DNA from: Amycolatopsis nivea
GTDB lineage: Bacteria > Actinomycetota > Actinomycetes > Mycobacteriales > Pseudonocardiaceae
Length of the DNA stretch: 64,000 bases
NCBI RefSeq assembly: GCF_004522235.1
Contig: NZ_SDLT01000043.1
Span: 21,594-85,593, forward strand
Direction: 5' to 3'
Notes under the pieces: model-generated
What the model was told of the DNA's origin: nothing
Databases searched by the model: none
Seen by the model: only the letters and a program-made list of their open reading frames with translations
Made by a program: the position numbers and the translations under genes
Shown here: positions 7,672-14,333 of the stretch, in pieces
Numbering within the stretch: position 1 is the stretch's first letter
Layout: every line of letters starts with the position of its first letter

Positions 7672-8760
7672 ATGCGCGTGATCGTGATCGGCAGTGGAAT
7701 CGGCGGGGCTTCGACGGCTTACCACCTGGCACTGCGTGGAGCGGACGTCGTCGTGGTGGACGCGGACCGGGCCGGGGTGGCGACAGATGCCGGCGCCGGG
7801 ATCGTCAGCCCTTGGACGTCTTCCTGGGACGAAGCGGTCTATCCGCTCGCCGCTGCTGCTGGGCGGTATTACCCGGCTTTGGCAGCCGAATTGAGCGAGG
7901 CTGGGCACGAATCGTCGTATGAGGTGGTCGGCGGGATGGTGGTGTCGGCTTCTGAAGGGGAGCTGACTGAGGCCTATGACCGGCTTGCCGGGCGGGCGGC
8001 GGATGCGCCGGAGGCTGGGGTTGTCGAGCGGCTTGACGCCGGGCAGGCGCGGGAGCTTTTTCCGCCGTTAGCACCGGAACTGGCTGCGGTGCATTTGTCG
8101 GGGGCCGGGCGGGTGGACGGGCAGGTGCTGCGGCGTGCGCTGATCTCCGCGGCGATTGACCGGGGCGTTGAGTTCGTGACCGCTGAGGCTGCGCTGGAAC
8201 CTGGACTGCGGGTGCGGGCTGGGGCGGAGGAACTCTCCGGGGACGCGGTGGTGCTTGCCGCTGGGGCTTGGTCCGGGGAGGTGGCCGAGGCGCTGGGGGT
8301 GCCGGTGCCGGTTGTGCCGCAGCGGGGGCAGATCAGTCACTTTGATCTGCCTGGGGTGGAGACTGCTGGGTGGCCGGTGGTGTTGCCTCGCAGCAGCCAT
8401 TACCTGCTGGCGTTTCCCGGTGGTCGGGTGGTGGCGGGGGCTACTCGGGAGAGCGGGGCTGGGTTTGACCATCGGGTGACTGCGGCTGGGCAGCGGGAAG
8501 TGCTGGAGCAGGCGTTGGCTGTTGCGCCTGGGTTGGGGGATGCGGGGTTGGTGGAGACTCGGGTGGGGTTTCGGCCGGTTTCGCCCGACGGGTTGCCGTT
8601 GCTGGGGCAGGTGGCGCCCGGGTTGTTTTTGGCTACTGGGTTTGGGCCCGCTGGGCTTACGTTGGGGCCGTTTGCCGGGAAGTTGGTGGCGGAGTTGGTT
8701 TTGGGGGCGGATGTTCCTGGGGAGTTGTTGGCTGGGTTCGGGGTGGGGAGGTTTTCTTGA
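7672..8760 (+). CDS. FAD-dependent amino-acid/amine oxidoreductase (DAO/DadA-like)
   Basis: 362-residue flavoprotein of the D-amino-acid oxidase/dehydrogenase family. The FAD fold is VIVIGSGIGGASTAYHLALRG at residues 3-23 (first 20 form the core), with GPAGLTLGPFAGKLVAELV at the C-terminus. ATG 7672 has AGGGTGAAG upstream. It follows the preceding flavoprotein by 4 nt and is probably co-transcribed. Codon choice changes along the gene: the first third is C-ending as in neighbours, while the last 500 bp are heavily G- and T-ending, running into the G/T-rich intergenic element downstream. The substrate is unknown; sarcosine, glycine and D-amino acids are all possible for this family. Confidence 0.83.
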   Translation: MRVIVIGSGIGGASTAYHLALRGADVVVVDADRAGVATDAGAGIVSPWTSSWDEAVYPLAAAAGRYYPALAAELSEAGHESSYEVVGGMVVSASEGELTEAYDRLAGRAADAPEAGVVERLDAGQARELFPPLAPELAAVHLSGAGRVDGQVLRRALISAAIDRGVEFVTAEAALEPGLRVRAGAEELSGDAVVLAAGAWSGEVAEALGVPVPVVPQRGQISHFDLPGVETAGWPVVLPRSSHYLLAFPGGRVVAGATRESGAGFDHRVTAAGQREVLEQALAVAPGLGDAGLVETRVGFRPVSPDGLPLLGQVAPGLFLATGFGPAGLTLGPFAGKLVAELVLGADVPGELLAGFGVGRFS

Positions 8761-8771
8761 ATCGTCCTCGG

Positions 8772-8957
8772 CTCGTCGCCTGGCGGCGACATCGCGTCCT
8801 GGCGTGCGTGGGGCACCCCGAAGCTTGATTGTGCTGACGGTCGGTGGGTGCTTGTCAAGGCGGGAAAGATGCCTTGACAAGCACCCACCGACCGCAGGGG
8901 AGCTTCGTATCGGGGTGCGGGGGAGGTCTGGGTGCCTCGCTCGTTGGGTGCGTCGGT
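8772..8957 (+). repeat. Intergenic repeat element, copy A (with hairpin insert)
   Basis: Left block 8772-8834 and right block 8900-8957 are shared with copy B at 19877-20000. The 58-nt right blocks differ at one position. GCACCCCGA in the left block can pair with TCGGGGTGC in the right block, so each copy can fold as a large hairpin. In copy A the apex holds a 65-nt insert (8835-8899) containing a strong terminator-like stem; in copy B only 4 nt separate the blocks. Confidence 0.75.
8838..8894. terminator. Perfect 24-bp hairpin, bidirectional terminator
   Basis: 8838-8861 pairs without mismatch with 8871-8894 around the 9-nt loop GGGAAAGAT. It lies between the convergent oxidoreductase and yaaA genes and inside repeat element copy A. 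Confidence 0.8.
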
Positions 8958-8965
8958 GCGGGTGG

Positions 8966-9709
8966 TTAGTCGGTTAGTAGTTCTAGGGCGTGGTCGCCTG
9001 TGCGTTCTACTGTTAGGCCTGCTTTGGTGATTACGCGTACTAGCTGGTCCACAGTGGACGGTTCGGTGCGCGAGGTGGCTAGTACTGCTGCCAGTTTTCC
9101 CTTGTAGGCCTTGTTGAAGTGGCTGACTGTCGTGCGGTTGCCGTTGGCGTCTTCGGTTACTACGCGGACGGTTACTGCGTCCGAGGGCAGCTTTGCGAAG
9201 GCTGCGTACGTGCCGGAGCGGAGGTCTACCAGCAGGCCTTCTACGTTGTGCAGCACTGGTTCCAGGACTGGCTTCCACAGGCCTCGTACGGTTCCTAGTG
9301 CGGGGACCGTGTTGCCGCCGGAGAGGCGGTAGGCGGGGATGGGGTCGGTTGCCGCTACGACGCCGAACAAGGAAGACGTGACGGCCAGGCGCTGTTGTGC
9401 TTTCGCTAGTCCGGCGCGGGTGAAGCTTTTGACGTCTAGTGCGTCGTAGAGGACGCCGGTGTAGCGGTGCAGGGCGGGCATCGTCGGGGAGGTCCAGAGC
9501 TGGGCGTTGCGGGTGACCTCGTCCGATTGGCGCGCGGAGATGCCCAGTGCGGCGAGGCTCGCGGGGACGTCCGCCGCGAGTTCTACCAGGGCGTCGGCCA
9601 GTTTGGCGCGCACTGGGTTCAGCTCTGGGAACGACAATGCGTCCAGGTCCAGCGGCGCGCCTTTGCCGCCGTCGGCTTTGGTTTCTGAAGGGGGGAGGAG
9701 CACCAGCAC
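8966..9709 (-). CDS. yaaA: YaaA family peroxide-stress protein (DUF328/UPF0246)
   Basis: 247-residue cytoplasmic protein. In E. coli YaaA lowers intracellular free iron and DNA damage during peroxide stress, and a member of this fold binds DNA. The family hallmark N-terminus LVLLPPSETK (residues 2-11), the central YTGVLYDALD (about 82-91) and the late NFK-like SHFNKAYKGKL segment are present. Full length matches the family. The coding strand of its 3' two thirds is unusually rich in A and C codons such as CTA and ACT, the mirror image of a G/T-rich + strand zone around 7.9-9.6 kb. It is convergent with the flavoprotein operon. Confidence 0.88.
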   Translation of the reverse strand: MLVLLPPSETKADGGKGAPLDLDALSFPELNPVRAKLADALVELAADVPASLAALGISARQSDEVTRNAQLWTSPTMPALHRYTGVLYDALDVKSFTRAGLAKAQQRLAVTSSLFGVVAATDPIPAYRLSGGNTVPALGTVRGLWKPVLEPVLHNVEGLLVDLRSGTYAAFAKLPSDAVTVRVVTEDANGNRTTVSHFNKAYKGKLAAVLATSRTEPSTVDQLVRVITKAGLTVERTGDHALELLTD

Positions 9710-9762
9710 CCCCGGAGCGTAACCGCCCGGTAATCCAGGTGCGGCGGCCGTGTGCCGGTCCT

Positions 9763-9768
9763 TACCCT
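9763..9768 (+). promoter_or_regulatory. -10 box TACCCT of a leaderless gene
   Basis: TACCCT ends 6 nt before ATG 9775, and there is no ribosome-binding site between them, so a leaderless transcript is likely. Confidence 0.55.
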
Positions 9769-9774
9769 GGCCGC

Positions 9775-10740
9775 ATGGAACTCACCTGGCGCCCGCTCGC
9801 GCTCGCCGACGTCGAGGCCGTCACCCGGCTCTGCGCGGTCGCGGAGGAAACCGACCGGACCGGTGAGCATTGGGACGAGGGTGACGTGCGCCAGGAAATG
9901 TCGGGCCCGTCGGTCGACCTGCCCGGCGCGAGCATCGGAGCGTGGGATGGTTCGCGCCTGGTGAGCTACGCCCTGGTCATCCCGCGCGACGCCGCTGACC
10001 CGGTGCACCAGCCGCACGTGGCGGCGCTGACTGACCCGGAGTACCGGACGGACGAGGTCGCTTCAGTGCTGACGGAGTGGCTCGTGCGCACGGCCCGGAG
10101 CGTCCACGCGCAGCACTTCCCGGACGCGAAGCTCGAACTCCACGCCGGTGCGCACGAAAACGAGCATTGGTACCTCTCGCTCCTCGAACGCGGCGGGTTC
10201 AAGCAGGAACGCACCTTCGTGGAGATGCGTGCGGACCTCACCGCGCTGCCCGCCGCACCGCCGCTCCCGGACGACCTTCCGCTGGTCGCCTGCGAGGAGC
10301 GCTACGACGCCTTGGTTCTCGACGCGCGCAACGCCGCGTTCGCCGGGCACTGGGGCAGCACGTGGCTTTCGGCCGACGAGTGGAAGCACCGGTTCCGCGA
10401 CAGCAAGGACTTCCAGCCGGACTTGTCGTTCCTCCTCCTTTCCCCGGAGCGCGACCGGGTGGTGGCGTTCGTGATGTCGTCGTTCTTCGATGCGGACGCA
10501 CAGGCGACCGGCGTGCGGGAACTGCACGTCAACTACGTCGGGACCCTGGCGGAGGCCCGCGGGCGAGGACTGGCGTCGGCCCTGCTGGCCCACACCCTCG
10601 AAGCCGGTCGCGCGGCCGGTTTCGAGAGGTCGTCGCTGTCGGTCGACGTGGACAACACCCATCGCGCGCTCGCGGTGTACGAGCGGTGCGGGTACCGGAC
10701 GGACGCACGGAATTACGGGTACGTCCTGCCGCTCGACTGA
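9775..10740 (+). CDS. GNAT family N-acetyltransferase with two tandem domains (MshD-like architecture)
   Basis: 321-residue cytoplasmic protein with two GNAT folds in tandem. The first (about 1-150) is degenerate and ends near HWYLSLLERGGF. The second (about 165-321) keeps the acetyl-CoA site AEARGRGLASALLAHTLEAG near 265 and DNTHRALAVYERCGY near 295. Two-domain GNATs of this kind include mycothiol synthase MshD, whose genes usually sit elsewhere with other mycothiol genes, so the substrate here is left open. The start is leaderless. It is followed by a 42-bp type tandem repeat. Confidence 0.85.
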   Translation: MELTWRPLALADVEAVTRLCAVAEETDRTGEHWDEGDVRQEMSGPSVDLPGASIGAWDGSRLVSYALVIPRDAADPVHQPHVAALTDPEYRTDEVASVLTEWLVRTARSVHAQHFPDAKLELHAGAHENEHWYLSLLERGGFKQERTFVEMRADLTALPAAPPLPDDLPLVACEERYDALVLDARNAAFAGHWGSTWLSADEWKHRFRDSKDFQPDLSFLLLSPERDRVVAFVMSSFFDADAQATGVRELHVNYVGTLAEARGRGLASALLAHTLEAGRAAGFERSSLSVDVDNTHRALAVYERCGYRTDARNYGYVLPLD

Positions 10741-10831
10741 CCGCCGGTGCGGGGCTGCGGCGGGGGCGGCGAGCGGGGAGCTGCCCGACGCCGACGGCAG
10801 TTGCCCGCTGACTGAGCGGACTGGCGGCCGC

Positions 10832-10995
10832 GCTGGACCAGACGCGCTCGCGCGGACCCGCTGGTCGAGACGCGCCCGCTTGGACGTGCTCGCGCAGACC
10901 CGCTGGTCCAGACGCGCCCGCCTAGACGTGCTGGCCCAGACGCGCTCGCGCGGACCCGCTGGCCCGAACGCGCCCGCCTAGACGTGCTCGCCTAG
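10832..10995 (+). repeat. GC-rich imperfect tandem repeat (unit about 42 bp)
   Basis: Units built on GACGCGCCCGC(C/T)T-GACGTGCT-(C/G)GC then GACCCGCTGG recur three to four times with small differences. The block fills the middle of the 10741-11120 gap between convergent genes. Nothing else was recognised in that gap. Confidence 0.65.
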
Positions 10996-11120
10996 CCGCG
11001 CGCTGCTGGGCGTTCCGTCGCCCGCGCCCGGTCCAGCCGGGTGTGACTTGGGCTCAGCCGCGTTCGGTGCTGGTCGCAGTTCGCCGACGTTCGCGCCCAG
11101 CGCGACCCCTCACCACATCC

Positions 11121-11477
11121 TCAATGCGCCCCCTTCGCCGACACGCAGAACACGTTCCCCTCCGGATCCTCCAGCACCGTCCACTCCAGCCCGGGCACCG
11201 AATGCCCTCCCCGCTCCACCGCGCCCAGCCCCACCAGCCGCCGGACCTCGGCTTCCCGGTCGTCCGCTCCGAAGTCCACGTGGACGCGGTTCTTCCCGGC
11301 CCGCGGCTCCGGCACCCGCTGGAACCCCAGCCGAGGGCCGCCCGACGCCGGGTCCTCCAGCATCACGAACTCGCCGTAGTCCGCGGCCACCGAAACGCCC
11401 AGCGCCGCCGTCCAGAACTCCGCCAGGCGCTGCGGCTCGGCGCAGTCGACGGTGATCATGCCCATTTCCAAACCCAT
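11121..11477 (-). CDS. Glyoxalase/VOC superfamily protein
   Basis: 118-residue cytoplasmic single-domain member of the vicinal oxygen chelate superfamily. The N-terminus MGLEMGMITVDCAEPQRLAEFW and the C-terminal VLEDPEGNVFCV (about 100-111) are standard VOC features of actinobacterial proteins usually labelled glyoxalase or bleomycin-resistance-like. Possible metal ligands are the Glu in DPEGN and a His in VHVDF near 66. The start at 11477 appears leaderless, and no ribosome site is seen. The function is not predictable from sequence alone. Confidence 0.85.
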   Translation of the reverse strand: MGLEMGMITVDCAEPQRLAEFWTAALGVSVAADYGEFVMLEDPASGGPRLGFQRVPEPRAGKNRVHVDFGADDREAEVRRLVGLGAVERGGHSVPGLEWTVLEDPEGNVFCVSAKGAH

Positions 11478-11483
11478 GCCCGC

Positions 11484-11489
11484 ACGCTA
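11484..11489 (-). promoter_or_regulatory. -10 box TAGCGT (minus strand) of a leaderless gene
   Basis: On the minus strand TAGCGT ends 6 nt before ATG 11477, without a ribosome-binding site. Confidence 0.5.
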
Positions 11490-11601
11490 ACCGCGACCAC
11501 CGACAAAAACGGCGTCCGCCGATAACCCGCATGCGTCGCGGCCAGGGGGTTGACTACTCTGTGCGAAACGTCTAAGGCCCGCTCAGCGCAGGGAGTTCCC
11601 A

Positions 11602-13350
11602 GTGATCACCAGGATGTCGTCGTTGTTCCTCCGCACGCTGCGCGAGGATCCGGCGGACGCCGAGGTACCCAGCCACCGGCTGCTGGTACGCGCCGGCTAC
11701 GTCCGCCGGGTCGCCCCGGGTGGTTACTCGTGGCTGCCGCTCGGGCTGCGCGTGCTGCGCCGGGTCGAGGAGACCGTGCGCGAGGAGATGAACGCGATCG
11801 GCGCGCAGGAGATCCAGTTCCCCGCGCTGCTGCCCCGCGAACCCTACGAGGCCACCAACCGCTGGACCGAGTACGGCGACACGCTCTTCCGCCTCAAGGA
11901 CCGCAAGGGAGCCGACTACCTCCTCGGCCCGACCCACGAGGAGCTGTTCGCGCTCACCGTGAAGGGCGAGTACAGCTCCTACAAGGACTTCCCGGTCACG
12001 CTCTACCAAATCCAGACCAAGTACCGCGACGAGGCGCGTCCCCGCGCGGGCATCCTGCGCGGCCGCGAGTTCGTCATGAAGGACTCCTACTCCTTCGACC
12101 TCGACGATGAAGGCCTCGCCAGCTCGTACCAGAAGCACCGGGACGCCTACATCAAGCTGTTCGACCGGCTCGGCATCGAGTACGTCATCGTGTCCGCCAC
12201 GTCCGGCGCGATGGGCGGTTCGGCGTCCGAGGAGTTCCTGGCGGTCGCGGAGAACGGCGAGGACACCTTCGTCCGCAGCACCGAGTCGGGCTACGCGGCG
12301 AACGTCGAAGCGGTCGTCACGCCCGCGTCCGCTGCCCGCCCGCTCGAGGGGCTGCCCGAGGCGCAGGTGCACCACACGCCGAACACGCCGACCATCGAGA
12401 CCCTCGTCGCGTTCTTCAACGCCGCCGGGCTCGGCCGCGAGTTCACCGCGGCGGACACGCTGAAGAACGTCCTGGTCAAGACGCGCCAGCCGGGCGCGAA
12501 GGAGTGGGAGCTGCTCGGCATCGGCGTCCCGGGCGACCGCGAGGTGGACTTCAAGCGCCTCGAAGCCGCGCTCGAACCCGCCGAGGTGGAGCTGCTCGAA
12601 GAAGCCGACTTCGCGAAGAACCCGTTCCTCGTCAAGGGCTACATCGGCCCGAAGGCGTTGCAGGAGAACGGGGTCCGCTACCTCGTCGACCCGCGCGTGG
12701 TCGAGGGCACCGCCTGGCTGACCGGCGCCGACCAGCGCGACCACCACGTGCTCGACCTGGTCGTCGGCCGCGACTTCACCCCGGACGGCACCATCGAGGC
12801 CGCCGAGGTGCGCGAGGGCGACGCGTCTCCGGACGGGCACGGCACGCTCGTCGCCGCGCGCGGCATCGAGATCGGGCACATCTTCCAGCTCGGCCGCAAG
12901 TACACCGACGCCTTCGAGGTCGACGCGCTCGGCCCGGACTCCAAGCCGGTCCGGATCACCATGGGCTCCTACGGTGTCGGCGTCTCCCGCCTGGTCGCCG
13001 TGCTCGCCGAGCAGAACCACGACGAGCAGGGCCTCGTGTGGCCGCGCGAGGTGTCGCCGTTCGACGTGCACGTGGTCATCGCGGGCAAGGACGAGACGGT
13101 GCGCGAGGGCGCGGAGAAGATCGCCGCCGAGCTCGACGCCGCCGGTCTCGAAATCATCCTCGACGACCGCAAGGCCACCCCGGGCGTGAAGTTCGCCGAC
13201 GCGGAGCTGGTCGGCGTCCCGACGATCCTCGTCGTCGGCCGCGGCCTCGCGAACGGGCTGGTCGAGGTCAAGGACCGGCGCACCGGCGAACGCGAGGAAA
13301 TCGCCGTCGACTCGGTCGTCGACCACCTCGCGAAGCTCGTCCGCGGCTGA
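11602..13350 (+). CDS. proS: Prolyl-tRNA synthetase, bacterial type
   Basis: 582-residue class IIa aminoacyl-tRNA synthetase that charges tRNA-Pro in the cytoplasm. Class II motif 2 (YRDEARPRAGILRGREFVMKDSYSF, residues about 138-162, quoted in part by family), a central INS editing domain (roughly 225-400) that hydrolyses Ala-tRNA-Pro, the motif 3 region GSYGVGVSRL near 455, and an anticodon-binding domain from about 485 (PFDVHVVIAG) are all present. Length fits the bacterial editing type. GTG 11602 has GGGAG eight bases upstream; ATG 11614 is the alternative. A membrane protein gene follows after 5 nt. Confidence 0.97.
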   Translation: MITRMSSLFLRTLREDPADAEVPSHRLLVRAGYVRRVAPGGYSWLPLGLRVLRRVEETVREEMNAIGAQEIQFPALLPREPYEATNRWTEYGDTLFRLKDRKGADYLLGPTHEELFALTVKGEYSSYKDFPVTLYQIQTKYRDEARPRAGILRGREFVMKDSYSFDLDDEGLASSYQKHRDAYIKLFDRLGIEYVIVSATSGAMGGSASEEFLAVAENGEDTFVRSTESGYAANVEAVVTPASAARPLEGLPEAQVHHTPNTPTIETLVAFFNAAGLGREFTAADTLKNVLVKTRQPGAKEWELLGIGVPGDREVDFKRLEAALEPAEVELLEEADFAKNPFLVKGYIGPKALQENGVRYLVDPRVVEGTAWLTGADQRDHHVLDLVVGRDFTPDGTIEAAEVREGDASPDGHGTLVAARGIEIGHIFQLGRKYTDAFEVDALGPDSKPVRITMGSYGVGVSRLVAVLAEQNHDEQGLVWPREVSPFDVHVVIAGKDETVREGAEKIAAELDAAGLEIILDDRKATPGVKFADAELVGVPTILVVGRGLANGLVEVKDRRTGEREEIAVDSVVDHLAKLVRG

Positions 13351-13355
13351 AGCCA

Positions 13356-14333
13356 GTGGGCTGGTTCGGGCGCAACCGCCGCGACGACGGCGGGTACCGG
13401 GACAACGCCGCGCTGAGCGGCTTCGGCGGGTACGAGCCGTCCGACGCGCCGAAGTTCCCGAGCGCCGGGTACGGGAAACCGGACCCGGCGCCGTCCGAAC
13501 CAGCCCCGGAGCCGCGGGCCGACCCGATGCGGCAGTCCCTCACCCCGGCGCAGCTGCGGCGAGGGACGCCCCGCAAGACCAATCTCCGCCTGGTCAAGGC
13601 GGTCCCGATCGTCATCCTCATCGGGGTGTTCGGCTACAACGTCTTCTCCGCCAACAGCCGCCATTCCGCCAGCACGGACGACACTCCGCGCGCCCCGTAC
13701 ACCTACCAGCCGGACCCCCGCGTCGTCGTGCCGCCGGTGGTCGCGGGTTGGCAGTCAGTGGCGGGCAAGGACGGCAGTTACGCGTACGACGTGCCGCCGT
13801 CCTGGGAACCGGCTCCGACCACGCTGCACGGCTGGGACCCGGTCGCCGGATCGCCCGGCATCAACCTGTCCACCAGCGCGTTCCTCGGCAAGGGCAACTG
13901 CAAGGAAGATCCGGTCGGCCAGATCGGCGGCTCGGGTTTCACCACCGAGAAGACCAGTGACGCCGCTGAAGCCGCCCGTAAGGCCGTCACCGACCTGGGC
14001 GTCAGCGCGTACACCGGCGAAGGCGCTCCGGCCGCGAAGGTGACGCCTGGTGCGCCGGAGAAGACCGAAGTCAAGATCGAGAACGAAAGCCGCGAGGGCA
14101 CGCTCGTGGTTGCCGAGGTCTCCCCGAGCAACGCGCCATGCCAGCCAAAGAGCGCGCTGGTCGGGGCGCTCGCGCTCACCGCCGGCGAAAAGTCGGCCGT
14201 GCTGGTCGCGTATTCCGAACAAGGCCGCCCGGGATCCGCGTCCCGGGACGACCTCGTCCGGATTCTGCACAGTTACCGCGGCGTCCCGGCCGCGGACCGG
14301 TCCACGACCACGCCGCCGCCGACCACGCGCTGA
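13356..14333 (+). CDS. Single-pass membrane protein of unknown function
   Basis: 325 residues. A hydrophilic Pro-rich cytoplasmic N-terminus (about 1-78) and a basic stop (RRGTPRKTNLRLVK) lead to one membrane segment (about 82-100, VPIVILIGVFGYNVF). An extracytoplasmic domain follows, with a WQSVAGKDGSYAYDVPPSWEP segment and two Cys (near 190 and 265) that could form a disulfide, then a Thr/Pro-rich tail. GTG 13356 lies 5 nt after proS, indicating co-transcription. The lipid-facing gene 14273-16444 is convergent and overlaps the last 61 bp. I do not recognise a family. Confidence 0.8.
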   Translation: MGWFGRNRRDDGGYRDNAALSGFGGYEPSDAPKFPSAGYGKPDPAPSEPAPEPRADPMRQSLTPAQLRRGTPRKTNLRLVKAVPIVILIGVFGYNVFSANSRHSASTDDTPRAPYTYQPDPRVVVPPVVAGWQSVAGKDGSYAYDVPPSWEPAPTTLHGWDPVAGSPGINLSTSAFLGKGNCKEDPVGQIGGSGFTTEKTSDAAEAARKAVTDLGVSAYTGEGAPAAKVTPGAPEKTEVKIENESREGTLVVAEVSPSNAPCQPKSALVGALALTAGEKSAVLVAYSEQGRPGSASRDDLVRILHSYRGVPAADRSTTTPPPTTR

